This document shows positions 7,680 through 16,474 of a DNA stretch of 64,000 bases, piece by piece. Under the pieces are notes generated by a model that was not told where the DNA came from, did no database searches, and saw nothing but the letters and a program-made list of their open reading frames with translations. Origin of the DNA: Poritiphilus flavus (GTDB lineage Bacteria; Bacteroidota; Bacteroidia; Flavobacteriales; Flavobacteriaceae); assembly GCF_009901585.1 (NCBI RefSeq), contig NZ_WXYO01000008.1:1-64000 (forward strand), in the 5' to 3' direction. The position numbers and the translations under genes were made by a program. The first letter of the stretch is position 1, and every line of letters begins with the position of its first letter.

Positions 7680-9056
7680 ATGAAAAAGGTTCCGTACCGC
7701 CATCGAATTTCTAAAATTTTTGAATTAAGTTTAGTAGTTTTCCTACTCCTTTCCACCCCACTTATCGCACAAGAAGACGCTGCTCCTCAGGAGGCTGAGG
7801 CTGTTGCTGATGCCGGTGCTGCAGCGGGGGGAGATGTGGCAAAAGGAAAACAACTGTTCAATCAGAATTGCGCTGCTTGTCACGCGCTGAACAGAAAGAT
7901 GACCGGTCCGGCTCTGGCCAATGTGGAGACACGCCTGGCAGAGGAAGAGGGTCTTGACAAAGAATGGCTCTATGCCTGGATCAAGAACAGTGCCGGAATG
8001 ATAGCGTCCGGGGATGCGTACGCTAACAAGATCTACGCGGAATACAACCAGGCTGCGATGACAGCCTTTCCAACACTTTCCAATCAGGATATTGATGATA
8101 TTCTGGCATATACTGCGGCACCTCCACCTGCTCCTGTTACTCCGGCGGGTACAGCAGCGGCTACAGGTGCGCCAGCGGAATCTTCAGGAATTTCGAATGA
8201 GCTTATTCTCGGTGCCCTGGCAGTAGTTTTTGGTTTGCTGGTAATCATGCTCTTCCTGGTCAATAAAACACTTCGCAGGATCGCTGAGGCTAATGGCGTT
8301 GATCTCGAAAGAGAAAAAGCCGAAAAGGGCATGCCAATCTGGAAGGCTTTCGCCAAAAACCAATTCCTGGTTTTGGTGACTTCCATATTCCTCATTCTGG
8401 CTGCGGGATACTACGCATATGGATGGATGATGCAAATTGGTGTGGATCAGGGTTACGCCCCTATCCAACCCATCCACTACTCGCATAAAATTCACGCTGG
8501 TGATAACAAGATCGAGTGTAAGTATTGCCACTCATCTGCGCGTGTTTCAAAGCATTCCGGTATCCCATCGCTGAATGTTTGTATGAACTGTCACAAATCC
8601 ATTTACGAGTACAAAGGGAATCCGGAAGGACCCAGCGCAGAGGATATTGCAAACGGTTATACCAACGAATTCTACACCGGGGAGATCAAAAAACTTTACA
8701 AGGCTGTCGGATGGGATGAAGAGAACCAGCGCTACACTGGAGACTCAGAGCCCGTAGAATGGGTAAGGATACACAACCTGCCTGATTTTGCCTACTTCAA
8801 TCACTCACAGCACGTCACTGTGGCTGGTGTGGAATGTCAGACCTGTCATGGTCCTGTTGAAGAGATGGAGATTATGTATCAGTACTCTCCACTGACCATG
8901 GGATGGTGTATAGACTGTCACAGAGAAACCAACGTCAACGTAGCTGACAATGCTTACTACGAAAAGATACATGCGGAACTGTCCAAAAAATATGGGGTCG
9001 AGCAATTGACGGCGGCTCAAATGGGTGGTTTGGAATGCGGTAAGTGTCACTATTAA
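7680..9056 (+). CDS. actA: Alternative complex III subunit ActA, multiheme cytochrome c with an extra N-terminal monoheme domain
   Basis: ActA is the multiheme c subunit of alternative complex III, the quinol:electron-acceptor oxidoreductase that replaces the bc1 complex. From ATG 7680 (458 aa) there is a signal peptide ending near STPLIAQ. Next comes a class I cytochrome c domain with CAACH at 64-68 and a distal Met in AAMTAFPTLSNQDIDDILAY. Two hydrophobic helices follow (~176-200 and ~220-245), then a periplasmic domain with five further CxxCH sites: CKYCH, CMNCH, CQTCH, CIDCH and CGKCH at the very C-terminus. That makes six heme sites, against five in the standard ActA description; the N-terminal domain looks like a fused electron carrier. 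First gene of the act-cox operon; actB starts 26 bases downstream. A TTG at 7674 in frame is less likely as start. Confidence 0.93.
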   Translation: MKKVPYRHRISKIFELSLVVFLLLSTPLIAQEDAAPQEAEAVADAGAAAGGDVAKGKQLFNQNCAACHALNRKMTGPALANVETRLAEEEGLDKEWLYAWIKNSAGMIASGDAYANKIYAEYNQAAMTAFPTLSNQDIDDILAYTAAPPPAPVTPAGTAAATGAPAESSGISNELILGALAVVFGLLVIMLFLVNKTLRRIAEANGVDLEREKAEKGMPIWKAFAKNQFLVLVTSIFLILAAGYYAYGWMMQIGVDQGYAPIQPIHYSHKIHAGDNKIECKYCHSSARVSKHSGIPSLNVCMNCHKSIYEYKGNPEGPSAEDIANGYTNEFYTGEIKKLYKAVGWDEENQRYTGDSEPVEWVRIHNLPDFAYFNHSQHVTVAGVECQTCHGPVEEMEIMYQYSPLTMGWCIDCHRETNVNVADNAYYEKIHAELSKKYGVEQLTAAQMGGLECGKCHY

Positions 9057-9082
9057 TACAAGCTAATATTCAGATATAACGT

Positions 9083-12000
9083 ATGGCATCAAACAAAAAA
9101 TACTGGAAGAGTGAAGCGGAGCTAAATCCGAACGATTCCATTGTTGAGACGCTAAGACAGAATGAGTTTCCGGAGGAAATTCCTGTAGACGATTTCCTTG
9201 GTGATAAGGAAAACCTCTCTTCAGGTAATACCAACAGAAGGGACTTTTTAAAATACGTAGGTTTTAGCACCGCGGCGGCTTCTCTGGCTGCTTGTGAGGG
9301 TCCGGTACGTAAGTCCATTCCCTATGTGGTAAAACCTGAGCAGATCATTCCCGGAGTAGCCAATTACTACGCCACCACAATTGCGGATGGATTTGATTTT
9401 GCCAGTATCCTGATCAAGACCCGAGAAGGACGACCGATAAAAGTTGAGAACAATACAGATGCCAAGGTCGGGGGAAGTGCTAATGCCCGGGTTCAGGCTT
9501 CTGTGCTTTCTCTTTATGACAGCACAAGAATTCAAGGGCCGCTGGCCAATGGAGAGCCGGTGGAATGGAATGTGCTGGATGCAGCCGCGAAAGCAAAACT
9601 AGGTTCGCTAAACGGATCGGGTAAACAAATCGTGCTGCTTACACAAACCTATGCCAGCCCATCTACGGATCGTCTGATTGGTGAATTCGGCGCTGCCTTC
9701 GGTGGTATAAAGCACGTTACCTATGATGCCATTTCCGAAGATGCTGCCCTTTCAGCTTTTGAGGCGAGGTACGGAGAACGCGCTTTGCCAAATTACGATC
9801 TTTCCAAGGCAGATGTAATCGTTTCCTTTGCAGCTGATTTCCTTGCAGACTGGCAGGGTGGAGGCTTTGATGTGGGATACTCCAAAGGCAGGGTTCCTAA
9901 AAATGGAAAGATGTCCAGGCATATTCAATTAGAGGCTAATATGTCTCTTACCGGGGCCAATGCCGATAAAAGAATACCTCTTAAACCCAGCGAGCAGAAA
10001 AAAGCGCTTGCTGCCTTGTTCGGAAAACTAAATAACAGTAATGTCTCCGTAGACCTGGGAGATGGATTGAGCCAGGCGATCGATGGAATTGCCGCCGCGA
10101 TCCGCAAAGCGGGTAATAAAGCTGTAGTGCTTACCGGCCTGGATGATGTAAATGCGCAGGCAGTGGCCCTGGCAATAAACGAAATGTTGGGTAGCGAAGC
10201 TTTTGAGCCCACATCTCCACGTTATACCAGACAGGGTAATAACGCTGAGGTAAACCAGTTGATCTCAGATATGAAATCCGGGAGAGTTGGGGCTCTGATC
10301 ATGGATGGGGTTAACCCAATGTACACTTTGCCCAATGCAGCTGATTTCAAAGAGGGAATTGAAAATGTAGATCTTTCCATTGCGTTCTCTACGAACTGGA
10401 ACGATACCACTGCTGTGGCTACCTATACTGCAGCAGCCAATCATTTCCTGGAGTCATGGGGAGATGCGCAATTTCAAAAAGGACATTATAGCCTGATGCA
10501 GCCTACCATCAAGGAGTTGTTTGATACCCGACAGTTTCAAGCGGCGCTACTGACCTGGATGGGGAATGACAAAAGCTATTACGAGTATATCAAAGAGACC
10601 TGGAGTACCTTTATTTTAGGTGGATCTGATTGGAATCAGGCCTTGCACGACGGAGTGTTTGTTCCATCCTCAGATACTATGGAAGAAGGTGCTGATGACC
10701 CTGTGGCGGTTGCTGCAGCTCAAACGGATAAAGAAGAAGATGGAGATGAGACCGCAGCCGAAGCTGATGTTACTTCGGTATCCAATGCGGTGAGAAGCCT
10801 TGCATCTTCCAGTAGCGAAGGAATAGAGCTCACCTTGTACTCCAAGGTGGGAATGGGTGACGGGCAGCAGTCGGGCAACCCATGGTTGCAGGAATTCCCT
10901 GATCCGATCAGCCGGGTTTCCTGGGATAACTACGTTTCCGTTTCCAAACAGGATGCAGCCAGTTTAGGTTTGATCAATAAGAATGTAGCCAACGGTGGTT
11001 TAGACGGCAGTTATGCCAAGCTTACCGTTAACGGCGTAAGTATAGATAAGGTGCCGGTGATCATTCAGCCGGGCCAGGCTTTGGGTACGGTTGGTTTGTC
11101 CTTTGGTTATGGAAAGACCACTGGAATGAAAGAAGAGATGCAGGTGGGTGTAAACGCCTATCCTCTGTATCAGAATTTCTCTTCCACTCAAAGTGTTCAG
11201 ATAGAAAAGAGTTCGGGAAATCACGAGTTCGCCTGTGTACAGTTACACAAAACGCTCATGGGTAGGGGTGATATCATCAAGGAAACCACCCTGGAGATAT
11301 TCAATACCAAAGATCACGCGGAATGGAATAAGGTACCGGTAGTCTCCCTGGACCACCAGGAAGTTCCGGCAACTACGGTGGATCTATGGGAAGGATTTGA
11401 CCGCTCTATCGGGCACCATTTCAATATGTCTATAGACCTCAACGCCTGTACGGGATGTGGGGCCTGTGTTATTGCCTGCCACGCCGAGAACAACGTTCCT
11501 GTGGTAGGGAAACAAGAAGTGAGGCTGTCCAGGGATATGCACTGGCTCAGAATAGACCGCTACTATTCTTCCGAAGATACTTTTGAAGGGGATAACGAAA
11601 AGAAAGATGGACTTTCAGGGGCCTTTGGTTCTAAAGCAGGCTTCGAGGAAATGGAGGATCCGTCTGCAAATCCACAGGTAGCTTTTCAACCTGTAATGTG
11701 CCAGCATTGTAACCACGCACCTTGTGAAACCGTATGTCCGGTTGCCGCGACTTCGCACAGTCGCCAGGGTCAGAACCACATGGCCTACAACCGCTGTGTA
11801 GGTACGCGTTATTGTGCAAACAACTGTCCTTACAAAGTAAGGCGCTTTAACTGGTTCCTGTACAACAATAACGAGGAGTTTGATTTCTATATGAACAACG
11901 ACCTGGGTAAAATGGTGATCAACCCGGATGTAAACGTTCGCTCACGAGGTGTCATGGAGAAGTGCTCCATGTGTATTCAGATGACTCAGAAGACCATTTT

Positions 12001-12223
12001 GGATGCGAAAAGAGAAGGAAGAACCATAAAGGATGGCGAATTCCAGACGGCTTGTTCAAGTGCATGTAGCACGGGAGCCATTGTCTTTGGAGATATCAAT
12101 GACGAGGAAAGCCAGGTATCCGAACTGAAAGAGAGCGATCGAATGTATCACCTTCTGGAAAGCGTAGGGACAAAACCCAATGTTTTCTATCACGTGAAAG
12201 TTAGAAACACAGACGAAGCTTAA
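9083..12223 (+). CDS. actB: Alternative complex III iron-sulfur subunit ActB (molybdopterin-like plus ferredoxin domains)
   Basis: A 1046-residue fusion of a molybdopterin-oxidoreductase-like domain (which in ACIII carries no cofactor) and a C-terminal four-cluster ferredoxin domain. The ferredoxin part, from about residue 785, shows CTGCGACVIACHAENN, CQHCNHAPCETVCPVAA, CVGTRYCANNCPYKVRR and CSMCIQMTQ...ACSSACSTGAI. This arrangement fits three [4Fe-4S] and one [3Fe-4S] cluster. A twin-arginine signal, NRRDFLKYVGFSTAAASLAAC, begins only at residue 51 and ends in a lipobox-like LAAC (Cys71). The protein is therefore probably exported folded by Tat and lipidated, with 50 residues ahead of the signal. 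An acidic linker (~535-560, DKEEDGDETAAEAD) separates subdomains. Confidence 0.95.
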   Translation: MASNKKYWKSEAELNPNDSIVETLRQNEFPEEIPVDDFLGDKENLSSGNTNRRDFLKYVGFSTAAASLAACEGPVRKSIPYVVKPEQIIPGVANYYATTIADGFDFASILIKTREGRPIKVENNTDAKVGGSANARVQASVLSLYDSTRIQGPLANGEPVEWNVLDAAAKAKLGSLNGSGKQIVLLTQTYASPSTDRLIGEFGAAFGGIKHVTYDAISEDAALSAFEARYGERALPNYDLSKADVIVSFAADFLADWQGGGFDVGYSKGRVPKNGKMSRHIQLEANMSLTGANADKRIPLKPSEQKKALAALFGKLNNSNVSVDLGDGLSQAIDGIAAAIRKAGNKAVVLTGLDDVNAQAVALAINEMLGSEAFEPTSPRYTRQGNNAEVNQLISDMKSGRVGALIMDGVNPMYTLPNAADFKEGIENVDLSIAFSTNWNDTTAVATYTAAANHFLESWGDAQFQKGHYSLMQPTIKELFDTRQFQAALLTWMGNDKSYYEYIKETWSTFILGGSDWNQALHDGVFVPSSDTMEEGADDPVAVAAAQTDKEEDGDETAAEADVTSVSNAVRSLASSSSEGIELTLYSKVGMGDGQQSGNPWLQEFPDPISRVSWDNYVSVSKQDAASLGLINKNVANGGLDGSYAKLTVNGVSIDKVPVIIQPGQALGTVGLSFGYGKTTGMKEEMQVGVNAYPLYQNFSSTQSVQIEKSSGNHEFACVQLHKTLMGRGDIIKETTLEIFNTKDHAEWNKVPVVSLDHQEVPATTVDLWEGFDRSIGHHFNMSIDLNACTGCGACVIACHAENNVPVVGKQEVRLSRDMHWLRIDRYYSSEDTFEGDNEKKDGLSGAFGSKAGFEEMEDPSANPQVAFQPVMCQHCNHAPCETVCPVAATSHSRQGQNHMAYNRCVGTRYCANNCPYKVRRFNWFLYNNNEEFDFYMNNDLGKMVINPDVNVRSRGVMEKCSMCIQMTQKTILDAKREGRTIKDGEFQTACSSACSTGAIVFGDINDEESQVSELKESDRMYHLLESVGTKPNVFYHVKVRNTDEA

Positions 12224-12256
12224 TCAAGAATAAAGAACGTATCAATACAATAGTTT

Positions 12257-13999
12257 ATGGCGTCGCATTACGAAGCACCAATACGAAAACCCTTAGTACT
12301 AGGAGATAAAGGCTACCATGAGGTATCGGTAGACATTGCAGCTCCCGTAGAAGGAAGGGCTAACAAGCAGTGGTGGATTGTCTTCTCCATTGCCCTTGCC
12401 GCTTTTCTTTGGGGGGTTGGTTGTATAGTCTACACCATATCCACAGGTATAGGAACCTGGGGATTGAATAAGACAGTAGGATGGGCCTGGGATATCACCA
12501 ACTTTGTTTGGTGGGTAGGTATCGGGCACGCCGGTACGCTTATCTCCGCGGTACTTTTGCTTTTCAGGCAGAAATGGAGAATGGCGATTAACCGGTCTGC
12601 AGAAGCTATGACCATCTTTTCGGTTATTCAGGCCGGACTCTTCCCTATCATTCACATGGGAAGACCCTGGTTGGGGTATTGGGTACTCCCCATTCCAAAC
12701 CAGTTCGGTTCCCTCTGGGTAAACTTCAATTCTCCCTTGCTTTGGGACGTTTTCGCGATCTCCACTTATCTCTCTGTTTCCCTGGTATTCTGGTGGACAG
12801 GACTGCTGCCGGATTTCGCGATGATCAGGGACAGGGCCGTTAAGCCCTTCCAGAAGAAAATTTACAGCCTGGTTAGTTTCGGTTGGTCAGGTAGGGCCAA
12901 GGACTGGCAGCGCTTTGAGGAAGTTTCCCTGGTTTTGGCCGGATTGGCAACACCTCTGGTACTTTCGGTACATACCATCGTATCTTTTGACTTCGCGACA
13001 TCGGTAATCCCGGGATGGCACACCACCATATTCCCACCTTACTTTGTTGCGGGCGCGATATTTTCTGGTTTCGCAATGGTACAAACCCTCCTGATCATCA
13101 TGAGGAAGGTCTGTAACCTGGAAGCCTATATTACGGTACAGCACATAGAGTTGATGAACATCATTATTATGATTACCGGTTCCATAGTAGGTTGTGCCTA
13201 TATCACCGAGCTGTTCATCGCCTGGTATTCCGGAGTGGAATATGAGCAATACGCCTTCCTGAATCGTGCGACCGGACCTTACTGGTGGTCTTATCTGTTG
13301 ATGATGACCTGTAACGTGGTATCCCCACAGGTGATGTGGTTTAAAAAAGTACGTACCAGTATATTGGTTTCATTCATTATTTCCATAGTTGTGAATGTAG
13401 GAATGTGGTTTGAGCGTTTCGTGATCATCGTAACCTCGCTGCACAGGGATTATTTGCCATCTTCCTGGACCATGTTCTCTCCAACTTTTGTAGATATCGG
13501 GATCTTTATTGGTACCATTGGATTCTTCTTTGTACTCTTCCTCTTGTATTCAAGGACCTTCCCGGTTATTGCTCAGGCAGAGGTAAAATCCATACTAAAG
13601 TCATCCGGAGAGCGATACAAATTGCTTCGGGATGCCGGAAAGCCGCTTTATACCATTAACAAGAATGGCACAGTAAGAGAAACCATGGTGGAGGAAGAAG
13701 AAGCTGTTGAAGAAGAAGCAGTACCCGCAGGGGCGGCTCCGGCGATGAGCCTGATCAGTGCCCTTGGTAGTTTTGATACAAACAGGGATACCCCGGACGA
13801 TCTGAAAAAGGTTAAGGGGATAGGCCCAATGATGGAAAAAGCACTAAACAAATTGGGAATTTTTAGCTTCCTGCAGGTGAGCAAAATGACCAAGACAGAA
13901 TACGACCTATTGGATAACCTGACAGGGGAATTCCCCGGAAGAGCTCAGCGGGATGACTGGGCCGGACAGGCGAGAATGTTTTTAAACAAAGATAAGTAG
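12257..13999 (+). CDS. actC: Alternative complex III membrane subunit ActC (NrfD-like) with C-terminal helix-hairpin-helix extension
   Basis: ActC is the NrfD/PsrC-family integral membrane subunit that carries the quinol site of ACIII. The first ~470 residues contain about ten transmembrane helices with family-typical stretches (WWVGIGHAGTLISAVLLLFRQKWR, HMGRPWLGYW, DFATSVIPGWHTTIFPPYFVAGAIFSG). At 580 aa the protein has an extension. After an acidic linker (EEEEAVEEEAVPAG), residues ~496-580 contain DDLKKVKGIGPMMEKALNKLGI, a helix-hairpin-helix motif like the small domain attached to NADH dehydrogenase subunits and some ribosomal/DNA proteins. The tail would face the cytoplasm or protrude from the complex; its function is unknown. 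It lies between actB (33-base gap) and actD (4-base gap). Confidence 0.93.
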   Translation: MASHYEAPIRKPLVLGDKGYHEVSVDIAAPVEGRANKQWWIVFSIALAAFLWGVGCIVYTISTGIGTWGLNKTVGWAWDITNFVWWVGIGHAGTLISAVLLLFRQKWRMAINRSAEAMTIFSVIQAGLFPIIHMGRPWLGYWVLPIPNQFGSLWVNFNSPLLWDVFAISTYLSVSLVFWWTGLLPDFAMIRDRAVKPFQKKIYSLVSFGWSGRAKDWQRFEEVSLVLAGLATPLVLSVHTIVSFDFATSVIPGWHTTIFPPYFVAGAIFSGFAMVQTLLIIMRKVCNLEAYITVQHIELMNIIIMITGSIVGCAYITELFIAWYSGVEYEQYAFLNRATGPYWWSYLLMMTCNVVSPQVMWFKKVRTSILVSFIISIVVNVGMWFERFVIIVTSLHRDYLPSSWTMFSPTFVDIGIFIGTIGFFFVLFLLYSRTFPVIAQAEVKSILKSSGERYKLLRDAGKPLYTINKNGTVRETMVEEEEAVEEEAVPAGAAPAMSLISALGSFDTNRDTPDDLKKVKGIGPMMEKALNKLGIFSFLQVSKMTKTEYDLLDNLTGEFPGRAQRDDWAGQARMFLNKDK

Positions 14000-14003
14000 A
14001 GAC

Positions 14004-14531
14004 ATGGCATCGACAGTTATACACGCCTATTACGATGACGACGATGTGCTAATGCATGCCGTTAAAAAAGTAAAAGCTGCAAAACACCATATAGAAGAAG
14101 TGTATTGTCCTTTTCCGGTTCACGGACTGGACAAGGCCATGGGGCTGGCGCCAACGCGGATTGCCATTACCTCTTTTATGTACGGATGTCTTGGGTTGAC
14201 CGTTGCCATCGTCATGATGAACTACATCATGATAGCGGATTGGCCTCAGGACATCGGAGGTAAGCCAAGTTTCAGCTATATGGAAAATATGCCGGCTTTT
14301 GTTCCGATAATGTTTGAGATGACCGTGTTTTTCGCAGCTCACCTCATGGTGATCACCTTTTACCTCAGAAGTAGACTATGGCCTTTCAAGAAATCAGAGA
14401 ATCCGGATCCTAAGACTACAGACGACCAATTTGTGATGGAGATCGAAGTGCACGACAATGAAGCGGAGCTAAAAGAACTTCTGCTGGATACAGGTGCCGT
14501 TGAACTGAATATTATCAAAAACAGCCACTAG
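14004..14531 (+). CDS. actD: Alternative complex III subunit ActD (DUF3341)
   Basis: A 175-residue protein of the DUF3341 family, the ActD membrane subunit of alternative complex III. It has an N-terminal soluble alpha/beta part (VIHAYYDDDDVLMHAVKKVKAAKHHIEEVYCPFPVHGLDKAMGL) followed by two transmembrane helices (TRIAITSFMYGCLGLTVAIVMMNYIMI and FVPIMFEMTVFFAAHLMVITFYL). This is the usual topology and size. Four bases after actC and two bases before actE, so translation is probably coupled. No enzymatic role is known for this subunit; it packs against ActC/ActF. Confidence 0.93.
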   Translation: MASTVIHAYYDDDDVLMHAVKKVKAAKHHIEEVYCPFPVHGLDKAMGLAPTRIAITSFMYGCLGLTVAIVMMNYIMIADWPQDIGGKPSFSYMENMPAFVPIMFEMTVFFAAHLMVITFYLRSRLWPFKKSENPDPKTTDDQFVMEIEVHDNEAELKELLLDTGAVELNIIKNSH

Positions 14532-14533
14532 GA

Positions 14534-15094
14534 ATGAGATATATTGTAAAATTAAGCCTGGTTTTTGGAGCACTTATTGCCCTTGCTGCCTGTGCGGACA
14601 GCAACCGCCCAAATTATCAGTATATGCCCAATATGTATGAGCCTGTTGGCTACGAGACCTATGGCGAAATGCAGTTTCATCCGGGAGGAATTGAGGCTCT
14701 TGAACCGGCAGATAATACCATCCCGAGAGGATGGGTACCCTACAAGTTTGCTAACGATCTGGAAGGCAAAGACCTGGCAAGACTGGAACCAAGCCCATTG
14801 GATTCTTTGCAAACAGAGGCTAATCTGGCCAAAGGCAAGGAACTTTATGGCATCTACTGTGCCATCTGCCACGGAAACCAGGGAAAGGGCCAGGGTACTT
14901 TGGTGAAAAGAGAAAAGATACTTGGTGTTCCCAGCTATGACGATGTTGCGCGAAATATAACAGTAGGAAGCACCTATCACGTGATTTATTACGGTTTGAA
15001 CTCCATGGGTTCGTATGCTGGTCAACTCGACTATACTGAACGTTGGCAGGTTTCCGAATACGTGATGAAACTCAAACAAGACTTAACTAAATAG
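14534..15094 (+). CDS. actE: Alternative complex III monoheme cytochrome c lipoprotein ActE
   Basis: ActE is the monoheme cytochrome c of alternative complex III, placed to pass electrons out of the complex. The 186-residue precursor has a lipoprotein signal peptide (MRYIVKLSLVFGALIALAAC, lipid cysteine at residue 20), so it is membrane-anchored in the periplasm. A single CAICH heme site sits near residue 114, followed by GNQGKGQG. NSMGSYAGQL near the C-terminus supplies a plausible distal Met. The N-terminal PNYQYMPNMYEP segment is typical of ActE proteins and holds the protein to the rest of the complex. Confidence 0.93.
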   Translation: MRYIVKLSLVFGALIALAACADSNRPNYQYMPNMYEPVGYETYGEMQFHPGGIEALEPADNTIPRGWVPYKFANDLEGKDLARLEPSPLDSLQTEANLAKGKELYGIYCAICHGNQGKGQGTLVKREKILGVPSYDDVARNITVGSTYHVIYYGLNSMGSYAGQLDYTERWQVSEYVMKLKQDLTK

Positions 15095-15108
15095 ATACCG
15101 TTTAGAAT

Positions 15109-16443
15109 ATGTACACATTTTCAAACCGACTAAGGATAGGGTCTTTCATCCTGATGGCCCTGGGAATACTGGGGATAGGCATCGGCTTTGTTAACGCCCC
15201 TGGCACGGTTGAAGAAGCAAAAGCTATTGTAGCTGCTGCTCACGATGACGGGCATGGTGGTGCTCACGGAGAAGACACCACACACGCAATGACCGAGGAA
15301 CAAGGAGCCGCTGCGGCTCACGGTGAAGGTCATGATGCCGCCCATGATGAGCATGTACTTCACCAACTGCAAAACCGTCCCTGGGCGGCCGTTTATGTTG
15401 CTGCCTTCTTTTTCTTTATGATCGCTTTGGGCGTGTTGGCTTTTTATGCGGTACAACGTGCGGCTCAGGCGGGATGGTCTCCCTTGTTATTCCGTGTTAT
15501 GGAGGGAATAACCGCCTATTTGGTGCCTGGAGGTATCATCGTTTTTGTGATACTCGTGCTTTCTGTGATGCACATGAATCATATGTTCACCTGGATGGAT
15601 GCGGATGTTGTGGCCCACGACGAATTACTACAAAATAAATCAGGTTATCTGAATCCTGTTTTCTTCCTCATCAGAGCTGCTTTGTTCCTGGGAGGATGGA
15701 TATTTTATCGTCAGTATTCCAGAAAGCTTTCGCTGGCTCAGGACGAGTCTGATGACAACTCAAACTTTAAAAAGAATTTCAGGTGGTCTGCCGGATTCCT
15801 GGTGTTCTATCTCGTAACCGAATCCATGATGTCATGGGATTGGATCATGAGCGTAGATCCACACTGGTTCAGTACGCTTTTTGGCTGGTATGTATTTGCC
15901 AGTATGTTCGTGTCTGGTATCACGGTTATAGCCATGATCACCATTTATCTGAAATCCAAAGGTTACCTGCCCGATGTAAATGACAGCCATATTCACGATC
16001 TGGCCAAGTTCATGTTCGCCATTAGTATTTTCTGGACTTACCTGTGGTTCGGACAGTTTATGCTTATTTGGTATGCAAACATTCCGGAAGAGGTAACATA
16101 TTTTGTAACCAGGATCGAGGATTACAAATTGCCTTTCTTCGGGATGCTCGCGATGAACTTTATTTTCCCACTTCTGCTTTTGATGAATAGTGATTACAAG
16201 CGTGTTAACTGGTTTGTAGTAATGACGGGAATCGTGATCCTTTGCGGACATTATTTGGATGTATTTAATATGATCATGCCCGCAACAGTTGGGGATCAGT
16301 GGTATATTGGATTACCGGAAATCGGTTCTATACTTTTCTTTAGCGGACTGTTCATTTTCATAGTCTTTAGAGAACTGACCCTGGCACCATTGCAACCGAA
16401 GCGAAACCCCTTTATTGAAGAAAGTAGGCAATTTCATTATTAA
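15109..16443 (+). CDS. actF: Alternative complex III membrane subunit ActF
   Basis: ActF is a second NrfD-like, ten-helix membrane subunit of alternative complex III, paralogous to ActC but without a functional quinol site in characterised complexes. The 444-residue protein has a first helix (RIGSFILMALGILGIGIGFVNAPG), then an unusual hydrophilic loop (residues ~42-86) very rich in His, Asp, Glu, Ala and Gly (AAHDDGHGGAHGED, HGEGHDAAHDEH). The remaining helices follow, with SMMSWDWIMSVDPHWFSTLFGWYVFASMF, a strong family motif. The His-rich loop may bind metal ions; that is inferred from composition only. The gene sits between actE and coxB. Confidence 0.93.
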   Translation: MYTFSNRLRIGSFILMALGILGIGIGFVNAPGTVEEAKAIVAAAHDDGHGGAHGEDTTHAMTEEQGAAAAHGEGHDAAHDEHVLHQLQNRPWAAVYVAAFFFFMIALGVLAFYAVQRAAQAGWSPLLFRVMEGITAYLVPGGIIVFVILVLSVMHMNHMFTWMDADVVAHDELLQNKSGYLNPVFFLIRAALFLGGWIFYRQYSRKLSLAQDESDDNSNFKKNFRWSAGFLVFYLVTESMMSWDWIMSVDPHWFSTLFGWYVFASMFVSGITVIAMITIYLKSKGYLPDVNDSHIHDLAKFMFAISIFWTYLWFGQFMLIWYANIPEEVTYFVTRIEDYKLPFFGMLAMNFIFPLLLLMNSDYKRVNWFVVMTGIVILCGHYLDVFNMIMPATVGDQWYIGLPEIGSILFFSGLFIFIVFRELTLAPLQPKRNPFIEESRQFHY

Positions 16444-16474
16444 TAAGTAAAAAGTTTAATATCAGCTTTACGAG

